Of a DNA stretch of 64,000 nucleotides, positions 19,411-29,105 are shown in pieces (position 1 is the first letter of the stretch; each line of letters starts with the position of its first letter). The stretch comes from Methylobacterium sp. WL1 (lineage in GTDB: Bacteria > Pseudomonadota > Alphaproteobacteria > Rhizobiales > Beijerinckiaceae): assembly GCF_008000895.1 (NCBI RefSeq), contig NZ_CP042823.1, forward strand, positions 2,111,001 to 2,175,000. The letters run 5' to 3'. The notes beneath the pieces were generated by a model, which was not told the origin of the DNA, made no database searches, and saw only the letters and a list, made by a program, of their open reading frames with translations. The position numbers and the translations under genes were made by a program.

Positions 19411-19560
19411 GTCCATGGGCATGCGCGCGCCAGCCGGAGGGGGGGCCAAAGGTATCACCGCCAAGGCGCGGATTCGGAGGAACCTGCGGCGGCCCCGCGC
19501 ACTTCCCCAGCCGTGATCCTGGGCCGCGTTCCCTGGCGCGGCCGGCGCGATGAGGTTTCC

Positions 19561-19741
19561 ATGGTTTCGATCCAGGCGATCGTCGGATGCGCGCTCGTCC
19601 TGTCCGGGCTCTGCGTCGAGAACGTCGCGAGCCGGAGCTGGCGCGGCGGCGTGCGCGCCGACCGGCTCGACGCGAGGGCCGTCCTGGCGCTCGGCCTGCC
19701 CGCCCCTCGGGCTGGCGCTGATGGCCGCGCCGCTCGCCTGA
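19561..19741 (+). pseudogene. Possible small membrane protein with frameshift
   Basis: From ATG 19561 the frame gives 'MVSIQAIVGCALVLSGLC', a basic loop and 'AVLALGLP', and then leaves the hydrophobic pattern. Removing one base near 19700 in a CCCGCCCC run continues as '[11 protein letters not shown]' and a stop at 19741. The result is about 59 residues with two membrane spans, similar in form to the gene just upstream. Either a sequence error or a decayed gene is possible; no family is recognised. Confidence 0.35.
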
Positions 19742-19919
19742 GCCGGGCCGCTGCCCCTCTTCTCTTTTGCCCCCTGCGCAAACCGCGCGCGTTGACGCTC
19801 GCGGCCGCGCGCATTACCTCCCGGTCTCGCTGGCCGCGTCGGGCGAGTGGGGCGGGTCTCGCGACACCGTGCCCCCTGCCGCGGACCGGGATCGCCGACA
19901 CACGGTCGTCAAGTCCCGC

Positions 19920-21125
19920 ATGGATACCCAACCGGACACCGCGCTGCGGCCGGACCCGATCGACGAGACGGCCGGGCGCCTGTCGGAGCCTTCGCAGGCG
20001 CTCGACCCGAAGAGCCTGGTCATGCGGTTCGGCGCGGACGCGCCGCTGCTGACCGATGCCGGCGTCGAACTCGCGCCCTTCCAGATCGCCTACCAGACCG
20101 CCGGCACCCTGAACGAAGCGGGCACGAACGCGGTGCTGATCTGCCACGCGCTCACCGGCGACCAGTATTTCGCCCATCCGCATCCGCTCACCGGCAAGCC
20201 CGGCTGGTGGGAGACGCTGGTCGGCCCCGGCAAGCCGGTGGACACCGACCGCTACTTCGTCGTCTGCTCGAACGTGATCGGGTCGTGCATGGGCTCCACC
20301 GGCCCGGCCTCGATCGATCCCGCCACCGGGCGGCCCTACGGGCTGAACTTCCCGCTGGTGACGATCCGCGACATGGTCCGGGCCCAGATGATGCTGCTGG
20401 AACGGCTCGGCGTGCGCGACCTGTTCCTGTGCATCGGCGGCTCGATGGGCGGGATGCAGGTGCTGCAATGGGCGGCGCTCTACCCGGAGCGGGTCTTCGC
20501 CGCGATGCCGATCGCCACCGGCCCGCGCCACTCGGCGCAGAACATCGCGTTCCATGAGGTCGGCCGGCAGGCGATCATGGCCGACCCGGCCTGGGCGGAC
20601 GGGCGCTACCTCGAGGAGGGCACGCGGCCGTCCAAGGGGCTCGGCGTCGCCCGGATGGGCGCGCACATCACCTACCTGTCCGAGCCGGCGCTGCACCGGA
20701 AGTTCGGCCGGCGGTTCCAGGGCGGCTCGGCCCCGACCTTCTCGTTCAACGCCGACTTCCAGATCGAGAGCTACCTGCGCCACCAGGGCCTGAGCTTCGT
20801 CGAGCGGTTCGACGCCAACGCCTACCTCTACCTCACCCGGGCGATGGACTATTTCGACCTCGCCGAGGACCATGGCGGCGCGCTGGCCAACGCGTTCCGG
20901 GGGATCAAGACCCGGTTCTGCCTGGTCTCGTTCACCTCTGACTGGCTGTTCCCGACCTCCGAATCCCGGGTGATCGTGCACGCGCTGAACGCCGCCGCCG
21001 CGCCGGTCGCGTTCGTGGAGGTCGAGACCGACAAGGGCCACGACGCCTTCCTGCTCGACGAGCCGGCGATGTTCTCGGCCGCCCGGGGCTTCATCGACGC
21101 CGCCGCTCGGGCTCGCGGCCTATGA
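19920..21125 (+). CDS. metX: Homoserine O-acetyltransferase
   Basis: MetX acetylates homoserine using acetyl-CoA, the activating step in methionine synthesis. This 401-residue alpha/beta hydrolase has the nucleophile elbow GGSMGGMQ with Ser175, the Asp in 'SFTSDWLFP' and the His in '[12 protein letters not shown]', which form the catalytic triad. 'AYQTAGTLN' and '[12 protein letters not shown]' are typical of the family. The ATG at 19920 begins directly before the conserved region; an in-frame extension upstream is low complexity. metW overlaps the stop by four bases (ATGA). A TTGACG at 19792 could be a -35 element; no known SAM riboswitch was recognised upstream. Confidence 0.95.
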   Translation: MDTQPDTALRPDPIDETAGRLSEPSQALDPKSLVMRFGADAPLLTDAGVELAPFQIAYQTAGTLNEAGTNAVLICHALTGDQYFAHPHPLTGKPGWWETLVGPGKPVDTDRYFVVCSNVIGSCMGSTGPASIDPATGRPYGLNFPLVTIRDMVRAQMMLLERLGVRDLFLCIGGSMGGMQVLQWAALYPERVFAAMPIATGPRHSAQNIAFHEVGRQAIMADPAWADGRYLEEGTRPSKGLGVARMGAHITYLSEPALHRKFGRRFQGGSAPTFSFNADFQIESYLRHQGLSFVERFDANAYLYLTRAMDYFDLAEDHGGALANAFRGIKTRFCLVSFTSDWLFPTSESRVIVHALNAAAAPVAFVEVETDKGHDAFLLDEPAMFSAARGFIDAAARARGL

Positions 21126-21829
21126 GCGGCTCGATGCTGTTCAAGGGCTCCTCGGGCAAGGCGACCCACGGCGCGCCGTGGCAATCCACCGACACCCTGC
21201 CCCGCACCGCCGAGGGCGGCGGCGCCCGGGTCGACCACATCGTCGTGCTTGGGCTGATGCCGGCGGGCGCGCGCGTCCTCGATATCGGCTGCGGCGACGG
21301 CTCCCTGCTGGCGCTGCTGCGCGACCGGCGCGGCATCGACGGCCGCGGAATCGAGCTGTCCCGGGACGGGGTCAACGCCTGCCTGGCCCGGGGCCTGTCG
21401 GTGATCCAGGGCGACGCCGACACCGACCTGGAGAACTACCCGGACGACGCCTTCGACGTGGTCGTGCTGTCCCAGACCATCCAGGCGACCCGCAATCCCC
21501 GGATCGTGCTGGAGCACCTGCTGCGCATCGGCCGGCAGGTGATCATCTCGTTCCCGAATTTCGGGCATTGGCGGGTCCGGTCGGAGCTGGCCCTGCGCGG
21601 CCGGATGCCCATCACGGAGATCATGCCCGACGCGTGGTGGGAGACGCCCAACATCCACCATTGCACGATCCGCGACTTCGTCGGCCTGTGCCGGCTGATC
21701 GGCGCGGAGATCGAGAGCGCCACGGCCCTCGATGGCCGGGGCCGGCCGATGCGCTTCGCCATGCCCTGGTGGGTCTGGAACCTGTTCGGCGCCCAGGGGG
21801 TGTTCTTGCTCCGGCGCGGGGACCGGTAG
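21122..21829 (+). CDS. metW: Methionine biosynthesis protein MetW
   Basis: This 235-residue SAM-dependent methyltransferase-like protein has motif I '[15 protein letters not shown]' near residue 52 and the MetW-specific '[14 protein letters not shown]' and '[11 protein letters not shown]'-like segments. MetW is required together with MetX for homoserine acetylation in several proteobacteria, acting as an activating partner. The four-base ATGA overlap with metX indicates coupled translation and a stoichiometric pair. Confidence 0.93.
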   Translation: MSGSMLFKGSSGKATHGAPWQSTDTLPRTAEGGGARVDHIVVLGLMPAGARVLDIGCGDGSLLALLRDRRGIDGRGIELSRDGVNACLARGLSVIQGDADTDLENYPDDAFDVVVLSQTIQATRNPRIVLEHLLRIGRQVIISFPNFGHWRVRSELALRGRMPITEIMPDAWWETPNIHHCTIRDFVGLCRLIGAEIESATALDGRGRPMRFAMPWWVWNLFGAQGVFLLRRGDR

Positions 21830-22059
21830 CGTCATCCCGAGATGCGCGCCCCGGACGCCCGGGCGCCCCCGGACAGGTTTATGGGACGGGCCGATGCGCA
21901 GGCCCCGTCTTTCGACCCCCGCCTGGGGCGACTTTCCCCTGACCTGCCCCGTCCCGCTCGCGAGAGGCGGCGTGTCGCGCCCGTCGCCGGCCTCGCCTGC
22001 CGCGCCGGACCGGCACCCGGCGGCGGCGCCCCGTCGTGGACCCTGACCCATGGGGCCGG

Positions 22060-22608
22060 TCAGTTGTAGGCGTTCGGCGTTTCCGTGCTCCGGCGCGCGA
22101 TGGCGCGCCCGACCTCGAACAGGGCGGCGCGCAGGCCCGGCAGGGCGCTCTTCGCACCGTCGCCCTCGATCAGCGAGTGGGCGATGATCAGGTGGTCGGC
22201 GATCCGGTCCAGGTGATCCTGCGGCGCGGTCGCATGATGCGTCGGCGGCGGCAGGTAGCGGCCGACATGGCCGTAGGCTTGCATCCCGTCCGTCGCGCTC
22301 GGGGTCATCTCGATCATCGAGCCGAGATAGCCCAGGAAGGTCGAATCCGGGGGGCCGAACGAGGGCAGGCCCCCGGCGCCCAGCCACCGCACGCTCCCGT
22401 CGGCGCAGCGCAGCCGGAAGCGCAGGCTGAACTCGCTGACGGCGGCCGCGGCCCGGCTGAACACGTCCTGGATGGTCGCCCGGTCGGTCTCGGGGACGCG
22501 GTCGAGCCAGCCGAGACCTAGCGCGGCGGACCGGTCCTGCCCCGTGATTTCGGACCACTCACTGCTGAGATAGACGAACCGACCAGATGCATCGGTCGAA
22601 AAAATCAT
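22060..22608 (-). CDS. PAS-domain protein
   Basis: The 182-residue protein opens with one PAS domain (residues 1-100: 'MIFSTDASGRFVYLSSEWSE', the DRVP turn, and 'FRLRCADGSVRWLGA' typical of PAS core strands). The remaining 80 residues are helical with no kinase, GGDEF or HTH output. It may be a standalone sensor passing a signal by interaction. AAGGCGG precedes the ATG. The gene starts at the edge of an AT-rich island shared with a divergent XRE-like remnant, so the two may once have been a regulatory pair. Confidence 0.72.
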   Translation of the reverse strand: MIFSTDASGRFVYLSSEWSEITGQDRSAALGLGWLDRVPETDRATIQDVFSRAAAAVSEFSLRFRLRCADGSVRWLGAGGLPSFGPPDSTFLGYLGSMIEMTPSATDGMQAYGHVGRYLPPPTHHATAPQDHLDRIADHLIIAHSLIEGDGAKSALPGLRAALFEVGRAIARRSTETPNAYN

Positions 22609-22683
22609 TGCCGCCTTCCGGGAGGGCTCGGTTGGTATGAAAGCTAACTGTGAGAATTAAATAAAGATAGCAGCCTTGATCTT

Positions 22684-22726
22684 TATACAATATTTTATAC
22701 TATGCCGGTGATGAATTTATACCGGC
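22684..22726. promoter_or_regulatory. AT-rich operator-like palindromes
   Basis: TATACAATATTTTATA (22684-22699) matches its own reverse complement at 14 of 16 positions. Eighteen bases on, GCCGGT and ACCGGC (22704-22709 and 22721-22726) form a second inverted repeat. They sit in about 80 bases of markedly AT-rich DNA between divergent genes, where promoters for both are expected. XRE-family repressors bind palindromes of this kind. Confidence 0.45.
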
Positions 22727-22730
22727 TTAC

Positions 22731-23063
22731 GTGCGTCTCCGAAAGGAATGGCTGCTCAGCATCAGCGCGCGCATGGAATCGAGGACCCAGGGTCGAGCCC
22801 GATTGCGCCGTGATCGCAGCCGACTTGGAGGGAGAGGATCGTCCGTCATGAGCGGTTCGGACAAGCCGGGGACCAAGACCTTGCTGACGCTCGCCGGAAT
22901 CCTTGGCATCCCGGTCGAGCAGTTCTTCGACGACGAGAGCGCGACCGACGGCCAGGCCGAGGCGCAGGAATGCCTGCGGCTCTGGTCGGCGATCCGGACC
23001 AGCGAGGGCCGCGCGCGCGCCCTGACCGTCATCCGCGGCATCATCGAGGACGAGCGGCGGTAA
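22731..23063 (+). pseudogene. Remnant of an XRE-family regulator (C-terminal half)
   Basis: The last 60 residues ('PGTKTLLTLAGILGIPVEQF' and then a conserved-looking acidic helical tail) match the end of the HTH_3/XRE DNA-binding domain and what follows it. The expected recognition helices before this point are replaced by an Arg-rich, unrelated sequence. No other frame of the preceding 100 bases supplies them. The gene may have lost its DNA-binding part, or the true product may start at ATG 22848 as a 71-residue accessory protein. It faces the PAS gene across the AT-rich island. Confidence 0.4.
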
Positions 23064-23087
23064 GGAGGCGGCCGGACCCACGCGCGT

Positions 23088-23113
23088 CCCCCTCCCCTCT
23101 CTGCGGGGAAGGG
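23088..23113. repeat. Short C-rich hairpin related to the 12.4-kb inverted repeat
   Basis: The segment around CCCTCCCC, CTCTGCGGGG and AAGGG folds on itself and shares the word CTCTGCGGGG with the 12392-12562 element. It lies between the convergent ends of the XRE remnant and the transglycosylase gene. Confidence 0.4.
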
Positions 23114-23183
23114 AATGCGCGTATCCGGTTCGAAGGGACTTTTCGCCCCGCCCGCCTCGAACCGCGCCGTCGTGTTCGGGTCC

Positions 23184-25573
23184 CTACCGCGCGCCGCGGT
23201 GCAGATCCCCGTCGATCAGCAGGGCGCTGCGGTTGTCCAGGCGGGAGCGGTAGACCTGCAGGTTCTCCATCACCCGCTGCACGTAGTTGCGGGTCTCGGT
23301 GAACGGGATGCGCTCGACCCAGTCGATCACGTCGACCTCGCCCTTGCGCGGGTCGCCGTAGGCGTCGATCCACTTCTTCACGTTGCCGCCGCCGGCATTG
23401 TAGGACGCGAAGGCGAGCACGTAGGAGCCGCGCCAATCCTCCATCAGCTCGCCGAGGTGGGCCTGGCCGAGCTTGGCGCAGTAGGCAGGATCGCTGGTCA
23501 GGCGGTCGACGTCGAAGGTCGTGGCGACCCTGCGGGCGGTGCGCTGGGCGGTGGCCGGCATCATCTGCATCAGGCCGCGGGCGCCGACGCCGGACTGGGC
23601 CCGGGGATCGAACTGGCTCTCCTGCCGGGCGATGGCGTAGACCATGGCCCGCTCCACCTGCGGCACCGCCGTGAAGGTCTCGTAGGTGGGGATCCCGATG
23701 GTCGGATAGGCGTGGGCGTCGAGCGGCAGGCCGCGCTGCACCGCGAGCTTGCCGACCGCCACCAGGGCGCGGGCGTCCTTCATCTCGGTGGCGAGGTCGC
23801 CGAGCGCCTGGATCTCCCGCGGATCGGTGAGGTCCCGGGCGGCGTCGATGTAGAGCGGCAGCGCCAGGTCCTTGAGACCGGCCTCGCCGAGCAGGCGCAG
23901 GGCCCGGATCGACAGCCGCTCGTCGAAGGCCTGCCGCTCGGCGCCCTCGAGGTCGGCCGGCGCGCGCAGCGGCAGGCTGGTCTGGCCGAGCCGGGCCCGG
24001 GCGACCTGGCCGTAATAGGCGATCGGCTGCAGGGCGGCGCGCTCGTAGAAGCCCTTGGCCGCATCATGCTGGCCCAGCGCCTCGGCCGCCCTCCCCTGCC
24101 AATAGGCGGCCCGCGCCAGCGAGACCGGGCTCTCCGCGATGGTCGCCATCCGGGCGAAGTGCTGCGCGGCGCTGGCCGGGTCGGCGGCGAACCGCAGGGC
24201 GATCCATCCGGCGTGGAACTCGGCCTCCAGGCGCTTTTCGGGGGTGCGGGCCGCGTGGCCGCTCGCCACCGTGAAGGCGGTCCTGGAATCGCCGAGGTCG
24301 AGGAGCTTGCGCGCCACGATCCGGCGCTCGACCCACCACTCGTCGCCGTCGACCAGCACGTCCGGGTTGCTGGGCGCGGTGGCCAGGATCGCGGCGGCCT
24401 CCTCGGGCTTGTCGGCCCGGCGGAAGAACTGCGCCCGCGAGAAGATGTAGGAGGCGTCCCGCGCAACGAGGGCGGCACCGCGGCGAGCGCGGCCGGCCCG
24501 CCGGCCTTGTCCTCGACGGCCCGGCGGGCGCGCACGAGGCTGGCATAGCCGCCGCCCGCGTAGCCGGCGGCCCGGCCGGCGCTCTCCCAGTCGTCCTTCA
24601 GGAGCGCCCGCTCCATCCGGTAGCGGTGGTCGATCCGGGTGAGCACCCCCGGGAAGGCGTCCTGGACCTTGGCCTCCAGGCTCTTCCCGAAGCTCTCGGT
24701 CCGCCACAGGTCGTGGACGATCTCGGCGGCGTCGCCGTCGAAGCCGTCGGCCCGCAGCGCCAGCGCCAGGGCGAACTTGCCCGGCGCGCTCACCGGCTTG
24801 GCGGTGGCGAAATAGGCCCGGACGACGGACGGGGGCTTGCGCTCGGACAGCAGCGCCTCCTCGGCCCGGCGGCGCAGCAGCGGCCCGGCCGGCCAGGTCG
24901 GGTTGGCCCGGGTGAAGGCGACCGTGCGGGCGAAGCCGATGCCGGCCCCGGCGCGGATCGCCACCCATTCGAGCAGCGCCCGGGCGGCGGGATCGGTGAA
25001 GCCGTCGCGCATCCGGTCGCCGTCGGCGACCCGGCCCTTGCGGTAGAGGTCGATGGCGCCGCGCAGCAGCGTCGGATCGGTGTCGCCCGCGCTCTTCGGC
25101 TTGCCCGGGTCGGGGACCTCGGGGACCGGCGCGGCCGGCGTCACCGCGGCGTCGGGCAGCGGGAACGCCACGGGGGCGTCGGGATCGGCGGATGCGTACG
25201 CGGTGGCGGCGGCCGGGATCTTGCTGGCGGCCTCCTCGCCCCGGTCCGAGCCCTTCTCGCTTCCCTTGGCGGTCTGGGCCGGATCGAGCTTGAGGGCGTC
25301 GGCCGCGACCGGGTCGGCGACAAGCTCGGCCTCGGTGCTCCGGGTCTGGGCGGGCGACAGGGCGGCGTCGCTCGAGGGCGGCGTCGGCTGCGAGGCGGGC
25401 GCATCGGTTTCGGCGTGAGCGCCTTGGCCGGCGCGCGCGACCCCGAGGGTCGTGTCGACCATGAGGGTCGTGACGACCCCGAAGGTCGTAACCAGCGCGA
25501 CCGCCGCCAGGGGCGTGCGCGTCGAGGCCAGCGCTCGGATCAGTGGACCGCGGATCGACTGGGCTCGGATCAC
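23184..25573 (-). pseudogene. Soluble lytic murein transglycosylase (Slt type), one frameshift
   Basis: The restored protein is about 797 residues: a membrane/signal segment (about 18-45), a low-complexity Ala/Pro/Asp linker, a long alpha-helical superhelix of Slt70 type, and a C-terminal SLT domain. That domain has the catalytic Glu in 'AIARQESQFDPRAQSGVGA', 'GLMQMMPATA' and 'LAFASYNAGGGNVKKW'. Such enzymes cleave peptidoglycan glycan strands to 1,6-anhydromuropeptides. The frame breaks near 24467: one G added to TTGCGCGGG rejoins 'LAAVPPSLARDASYIFSRA'. Without the correction, the first frame continues as Arg/Pro-rich nonsense. A sequence error is the likeliest cause. The GTG start has a GGGGGG-rich ribosome site. 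dapA is divergent. Confidence 0.85.
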
Positions 25574-25791
25574 GTTTCCCCCCTTCTCGCGACCGGAGTG
25601 GAAAGAAATGAAGATCGGCGCGGGGGCATTAAGAACCCGTAAACCCTCGCCACGATCTGTTTGCGCACCGTGGCGCGACCGCCTATGTCTGCCCGTCCGG
25701 CGCCGAACGGCGTGCCGGACGCGCGGCCCCGAGAACGCCGGGACACGCCACGCCGCCGAGACCCCAGCTGAGCCTCTTTGGGACGCCTGAG

Positions 25792-26691
25792 ATGACCGAG
25801 ATGACCGGGAGCCGCCTGCGGGGTTCGCTCACCGCGCTTGTGACGCCGTTCCGCGACGGCGCCTTCGACGAGGCCGCGTTCCGGAACTTCGTGCGCTGGC
25901 AGATCGAGCAGGGCAGCCACGGCCTCGTTCCGACCGGCACCACCGGCGAGAGCCCGACCCTCACCCATGCCGAGCACGACCGGGTGGTCGAGTCCTGCAT
26001 CGACGAGGCCGGCGGGCGCGTCCCCGTGGTGGCGGGCGCGGGCTCCAACTCCACCGCCGAGGCGGTGGCGCGGGCGCGCCATGCCGAACGCGCCGGCGCC
26101 GACGCCGTCCTGGTGGTGACGCCCTACTACAACAAGCCGACGCAAGAGGGTCTCTACGCCCACTTCAAGGCCGTCAACGACGCGGTCGGCATTCCGATCA
26201 TCATCTACAATATCCCGCCGCGCTCCGTCGTCGACATGAGTGTCGAGACGATGACCCGCCTGTTCGAACTGAAGAACATCGCCGGCGTGAAGGACGCGAC
26301 CGCCAAGATCGACCGCGTCAGCCAGCAGCGTCAGGCCATGGGGCCGAACTTCCTCCAGCTTTCGGGCGAAGATGCGACGGCGCTCGGTTACAACGCCCAG
26401 GGCGGCCACGGCTGCATCTCGGTGGTGGCCAACGTGGCCCCGCGCCTCTGCGCCGACCTGCAGGAGGCCTCGCTGGCGGGGGACTACGCCAAGGCGCTGG
26501 CGCTCCAGGACCGGCTGTTCCCGCTCCAGAGCGGGCTGTTCGCCGAGGCCAACCCGGGCCCGACCAAGTACGCGCTGGCCAAGCTCGGCCACATGACCGA
26601 GGATCTGCGCCTGCCGCTGGTGCCGGTCTCGGAGGCGACGCGCCGCATCGTGGACGACGCCCTGCGCCACGCCGGCCTTCTGGAAGGCTGA
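25792..26691 (+). CDS. dapA: 4-hydroxy-tetrahydrodipicolinate synthase
   Basis: DapA condenses pyruvate with aspartate semialdehyde in the lysine/meso-diaminopimelate pathway. The 299-residue TIM-barrel protein has the Schiff-base lysine at 167 ('[10 protein letters not shown]'), the Tyr of the proton relay at 139 ([10 protein letters not shown]), and the 'GTTGESPTL' substrate loop near 49. The start matches family length. smpB begins 15 bases after its stop, so they probably share a transcript, a conserved pairing in alphaproteobacteria. Confidence 0.96.
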   Translation: MTEMTGSRLRGSLTALVTPFRDGAFDEAAFRNFVRWQIEQGSHGLVPTGTTGESPTLTHAEHDRVVESCIDEAGGRVPVVAGAGSNSTAEAVARARHAERAGADAVLVVTPYYNKPTQEGLYAHFKAVNDAVGIPIIIYNIPPRSVVDMSVETMTRLFELKNIAGVKDATAKIDRVSQQRQAMGPNFLQLSGEDATALGYNAQGGHGCISVVANVAPRLCADLQEASLAGDYAKALALQDRLFPLQSGLFAEANPGPTKYALAKLGHMTEDLRLPLVPVSEATRRIVDDALRHAGLLEG

Positions 26692-26706
26692 GGAGAGTCA
26701 CGAAAC

Positions 26707-27180
26707 ATGGCCCCGAAACCGGAGCCCAGTCGGCGTGTCGTCGCCGACAACCGTGCGGCGCGCTTCCACTACACGATCGAGGATACGCTCGAGGCCGGCA
26801 TCGCCCTGACCGGCACCGAGGTGAAGTCCCTGCGCGGCGGCAAGGCGACCATCGGCGAGGCCTATGCGGGCCCCTCCGGCGGCGACCTCATGCTGTTCAA
26901 CTGCTACATCCCGGAATACCTGGAGGCGAACCGCTTCAACCACGAGCCCAAGCGCCCGCGCCGGCTGCTGCTGCACCGCCGCCAGATCAACAAGCTGATC
27001 GGCGCGACCCAGCGCCAGGGCTACACGGTGGTGCCGCTGAAGATCTACTTCAACGACAAGGGCCGGGCGAAGATCGAGCTGGGGCTGGGCAAGGGCAAGC
27101 AGGCCCACGACAAGCGCGAGGCCGCCAAGGAGCGCGACTGGCAGCGCGACCGGGCGCGGCTGTTGCGGGACCGGGGGTAG
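26707..27180 (+). CDS. smpB: SsrA-binding protein SmpB
   Basis: SmpB binds tmRNA and brings it to stalled ribosomes for trans-translation. The 157-residue product shows the family's '[20 protein letters not shown]' start, the '[16 protein letters not shown]' strand pair, and the basic C-terminal tail ([18 protein letters not shown]) that enters the ribosome mRNA channel. The gene follows dapA closely. The tmRNA gene itself was not seen in the window. Confidence 0.96.
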   Translation: MAPKPEPSRRVVADNRAARFHYTIEDTLEAGIALTGTEVKSLRGGKATIGEAYAGPSGGDLMLFNCYIPEYLEANRFNHEPKRPRRLLLHRRQINKLIGATQRQGYTVVPLKIYFNDKGRAKIELGLGKGKQAHDKREAAKERDWQRDRARLLRDRG

Positions 27181-27306
27181 AGCGGGGCATCGGGGGATCG
27201 GTTCGGAGCGGCTCCGCGCGCGATGACGGTGGGCGCGAGGCCCGAAGACCGGCAATTCGCCTTTGGCCGCCGGCGATCTACTCTGGCGGCAGCAGAGGAG
27301 CCGCCC

Positions 27307-27876
27307 ATGACCGATCATCCCGACAGCCTGCCCGCCGAGCTCCCCGCCCCCGTGGATGACGGCGCGGCCGATCATCTGCGCGGGATGAAGCTGCCCGATG
27401 TGGCGCTCACCACCACGGATGGCCGGACCGTCTCGCTCGCGAAGCTCTCCGGCCGCACGGTGGCTTATGCCTATCCGCGCACCGGCGTGCCGGGGAAGCC
27501 GGCCCTGACGCCGGACTGGGACGCGATCCCGGGCGCCCGGGGCTGCACCCCGCAGGCCTGCGATTTCCGCGATCACCACGCCGCATTGAGAGAGCGCGGC
27601 GTGGCGCAGGTCTTCGGCCTCTCGACCCAGACCGGCGCCGACCAGCGCGAAGCCGCCGAGCGGCTGCGGCTGCCGTTCCCGCTGCTGGCCGACCCGCACC
27701 GGGCCTTCGCGATGGCCGCGCGCCTGCCGGTGTTCGAGGCGGGCGGGCAGGTGCTGCTGCGCCGCCTCACCCTGGTGATCGACGACGGCGTGGTCACGTG
27801 GGTGTTCTACCCGGTGTTCCCGCCCGATCGCAGCGCCCGGCAGGTGATCGACTGGCTCGACGGCGGCAGCGCCTGA
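27307..27876 (+). CDS. Peroxiredoxin (Bcp/PrxQ-like)
   Basis: This thioredoxin-fold peroxidase of 189 residues has the motif 'GARGCTPQACDFRD', giving a peroxidatic Cys80 and a resolving Cys85 as in atypical two-Cys PrxQ/Bcp enzymes. The PRTGVPGKP insertion replaces the usual FYPKD loop. It should reduce hydroperoxides at the expense of thioredoxin. An ATG at 27307 after GAGGAGCC is preferred over an earlier in-frame GTG-type start. It stands alone downstream of smpB. Confidence 0.87.
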   Translation: MTDHPDSLPAELPAPVDDGAADHLRGMKLPDVALTTTDGRTVSLAKLSGRTVAYAYPRTGVPGKPALTPDWDAIPGARGCTPQACDFRDHHAALRERGVAQVFGLSTQTGADQREAAERLRLPFPLLADPHRAFAMAARLPVFEAGGQVLLRRLTLVIDDGVVTWVFYPVFPPDRSARQVIDWLDGGSA

Positions 27877-27960
27877 AAATCAGCCCCGATCTCGGAGCCT
27901 GTTTGACTGCGCGGTCGAACTCGCATGACGGCTCTGTTCGACGGAGATCCTCATCTCTCC

Positions 27961-28071
27961 CCTCATCCTGAGGTGCTGCGCAGCAGCCTCGAAGGGGCCC
28001 TCCAGGGATCGCGCGGCAGGCTGGAGGACTCCTTCGAGGCCTCCGCTGCGCTCCGGCACCTCAGGATGAGG
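27961..28071. repeat. Nested palindromic repeat, copy C
   Basis: This is the best-preserved copy. Perfect 16-base arms CCTCATCCTGAGGTGC and GCACCTCAGGATGAGG enclose a second pair (CTCGAAGG with CCTTCGAG) and a third (CTCCAG with CTGGAG) around 'GGATCGCGCGGCAGG', so the whole 111 bases can fold into one long hairpin. It lies between the convergent peroxiredoxin and NYN genes. Confidence 0.85.
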
Positions 28072-28103
28072 TCGAGGATGAGAATGACCGGTCAAACAGG
28101 CAC

Positions 28104-28745
28104 TCAGCCTTCCTCGGCGTCCGGCTGGCGGATGCCGTAGCGGTTCTCCAGGCTCGGGCTCGGGCGGGAATCGCCGCGGTAGCGGCTGGCGGTCTCGCCG
28201 GGGGCCCGGACCGGGCGCTCGCTCGGCTCCCGGCCGATGCGGTTCGACAGGCTCGCGAGATCGACGAACTCGTCGGCCTGCCGGCGCAACTCGTCCGAGA
28301 TCATCGCCGGCTGGGTCTGGATGGTGGAGATCACCGTCACCTTGACGCCGCGCCGCTGCATCGCCTCGACCAGCGAGCGGAAGTCGCCGTCGCCGGAGAA
28401 CAGCACCATGTGGTCGATATGCGGGCTGAGTTCGAGGGCGTCGATCGCCAGCTCGATATCCATGTTGCCCTTGTACTTGCGCCGGCCCATCGAGTCCGTG
28501 AACTCCTTCACGGGCTTGGTCACGACGCGATAGCCGTTGTAGTCGAGCCAGTCGATCAGCGGCCGGATCGAGGAATACTCCTGATCCTCGATCATCGCGG
28601 TGTAGTAGAACGCGCGCAGAAGATTATCGCGGGCCTGAAATTCCTTGAGCAGTTTCTTGTAGTCGATATCGAAGCCGAGGGCCTTGGTGGTCGCGTAGAG
28701 GTTCGCGCCGTCGATGAAGAGGGCGCTGCGTTGCGGTGCTGCCAT
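28104..28745 (-). CDS. NYN-domain (LabA/DUF88-like) putative RNase
   Basis: The 213-residue protein begins with 'ALFIDGANLYATTKALGFD' and contains 'YKGNMDIELAIDAL' and 'DHMVLFSGDGDF'. These supply the spaced acidic residues of NYN/PIN-like nucleases of the LabA family. Such proteins are predicted to process RNA; the natural target is unknown. The C-terminal 50 residues are Arg/Pro/Ser-rich and probably disordered. The ATG at 28745 directly precedes the conserved domain; the longer open frame upstream is unconserved. Confidence 0.87.
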   Translation of the reverse strand: MAAPQRSALFIDGANLYATTKALGFDIDYKKLLKEFQARDNLLRAFYYTAMIEDQEYSSIRPLIDWLDYNGYRVVTKPVKEFTDSMGRRKYKGNMDIELAIDALELSPHIDHMVLFSGDGDFRSLVEAMQRRGVKVTVISTIQTQPAMISDELRRQADEFVDLASLSNRIGREPSERPVRAPGETASRYRGDSRPSPSLENRYGIRQPDAEEG

Positions 28746-29105
28746 GGATGGGTCGAATCCTGAAGAATACGGGTTGTCGGAAATCGTGTGCTGAAACGGC
28801 TGGTCGAGGTCCGGGGCTGAAAACCCGGGGCCGCATCGTCGCGATCGAATGCCGAGACGGATTGAAATCCGGGACGCGTAAGCTCGGTCCCCTTCCGGGC
28901 GACCGTCATCCGGGTGCATCGACCATTCGGTTGAAACGCAGCTGTGTCAAGTCAATCGCAGGATATGAGCCTCTTGGGCCGCCGATCGCGCGCCGAAGTG
29001 ATTGCGATAACGTATCCCGGCGTATCCGGCCGGGCCACGACGACCCTTTACCGAGGTTGCGCCGGAAAACCTGAGCTCCGCCCCGCGCCGGGGTGCCGGC
29101 CGGAT
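28746..29105. other. Intergenic gap between the NYN gene and rsh
   Basis: The 360 bases follow the rsh stop and lead into the NYN gene on the same strand. I saw no protein with support, no tRNA-like fold, and no strong terminator. The part next to the NYN gene is less G+C-rich (around CGGGTTGTCGGAAATCGTGT) and probably holds its promoter. Confidence 0.4.

Noticed and set aside
19742..19919. SAM-II or related riboswitch expected before metX
   Set aside because: No conserved core or pseudoknot sequence of known SAM riboswitches was seen; only a weak promoter-like TTGACG.
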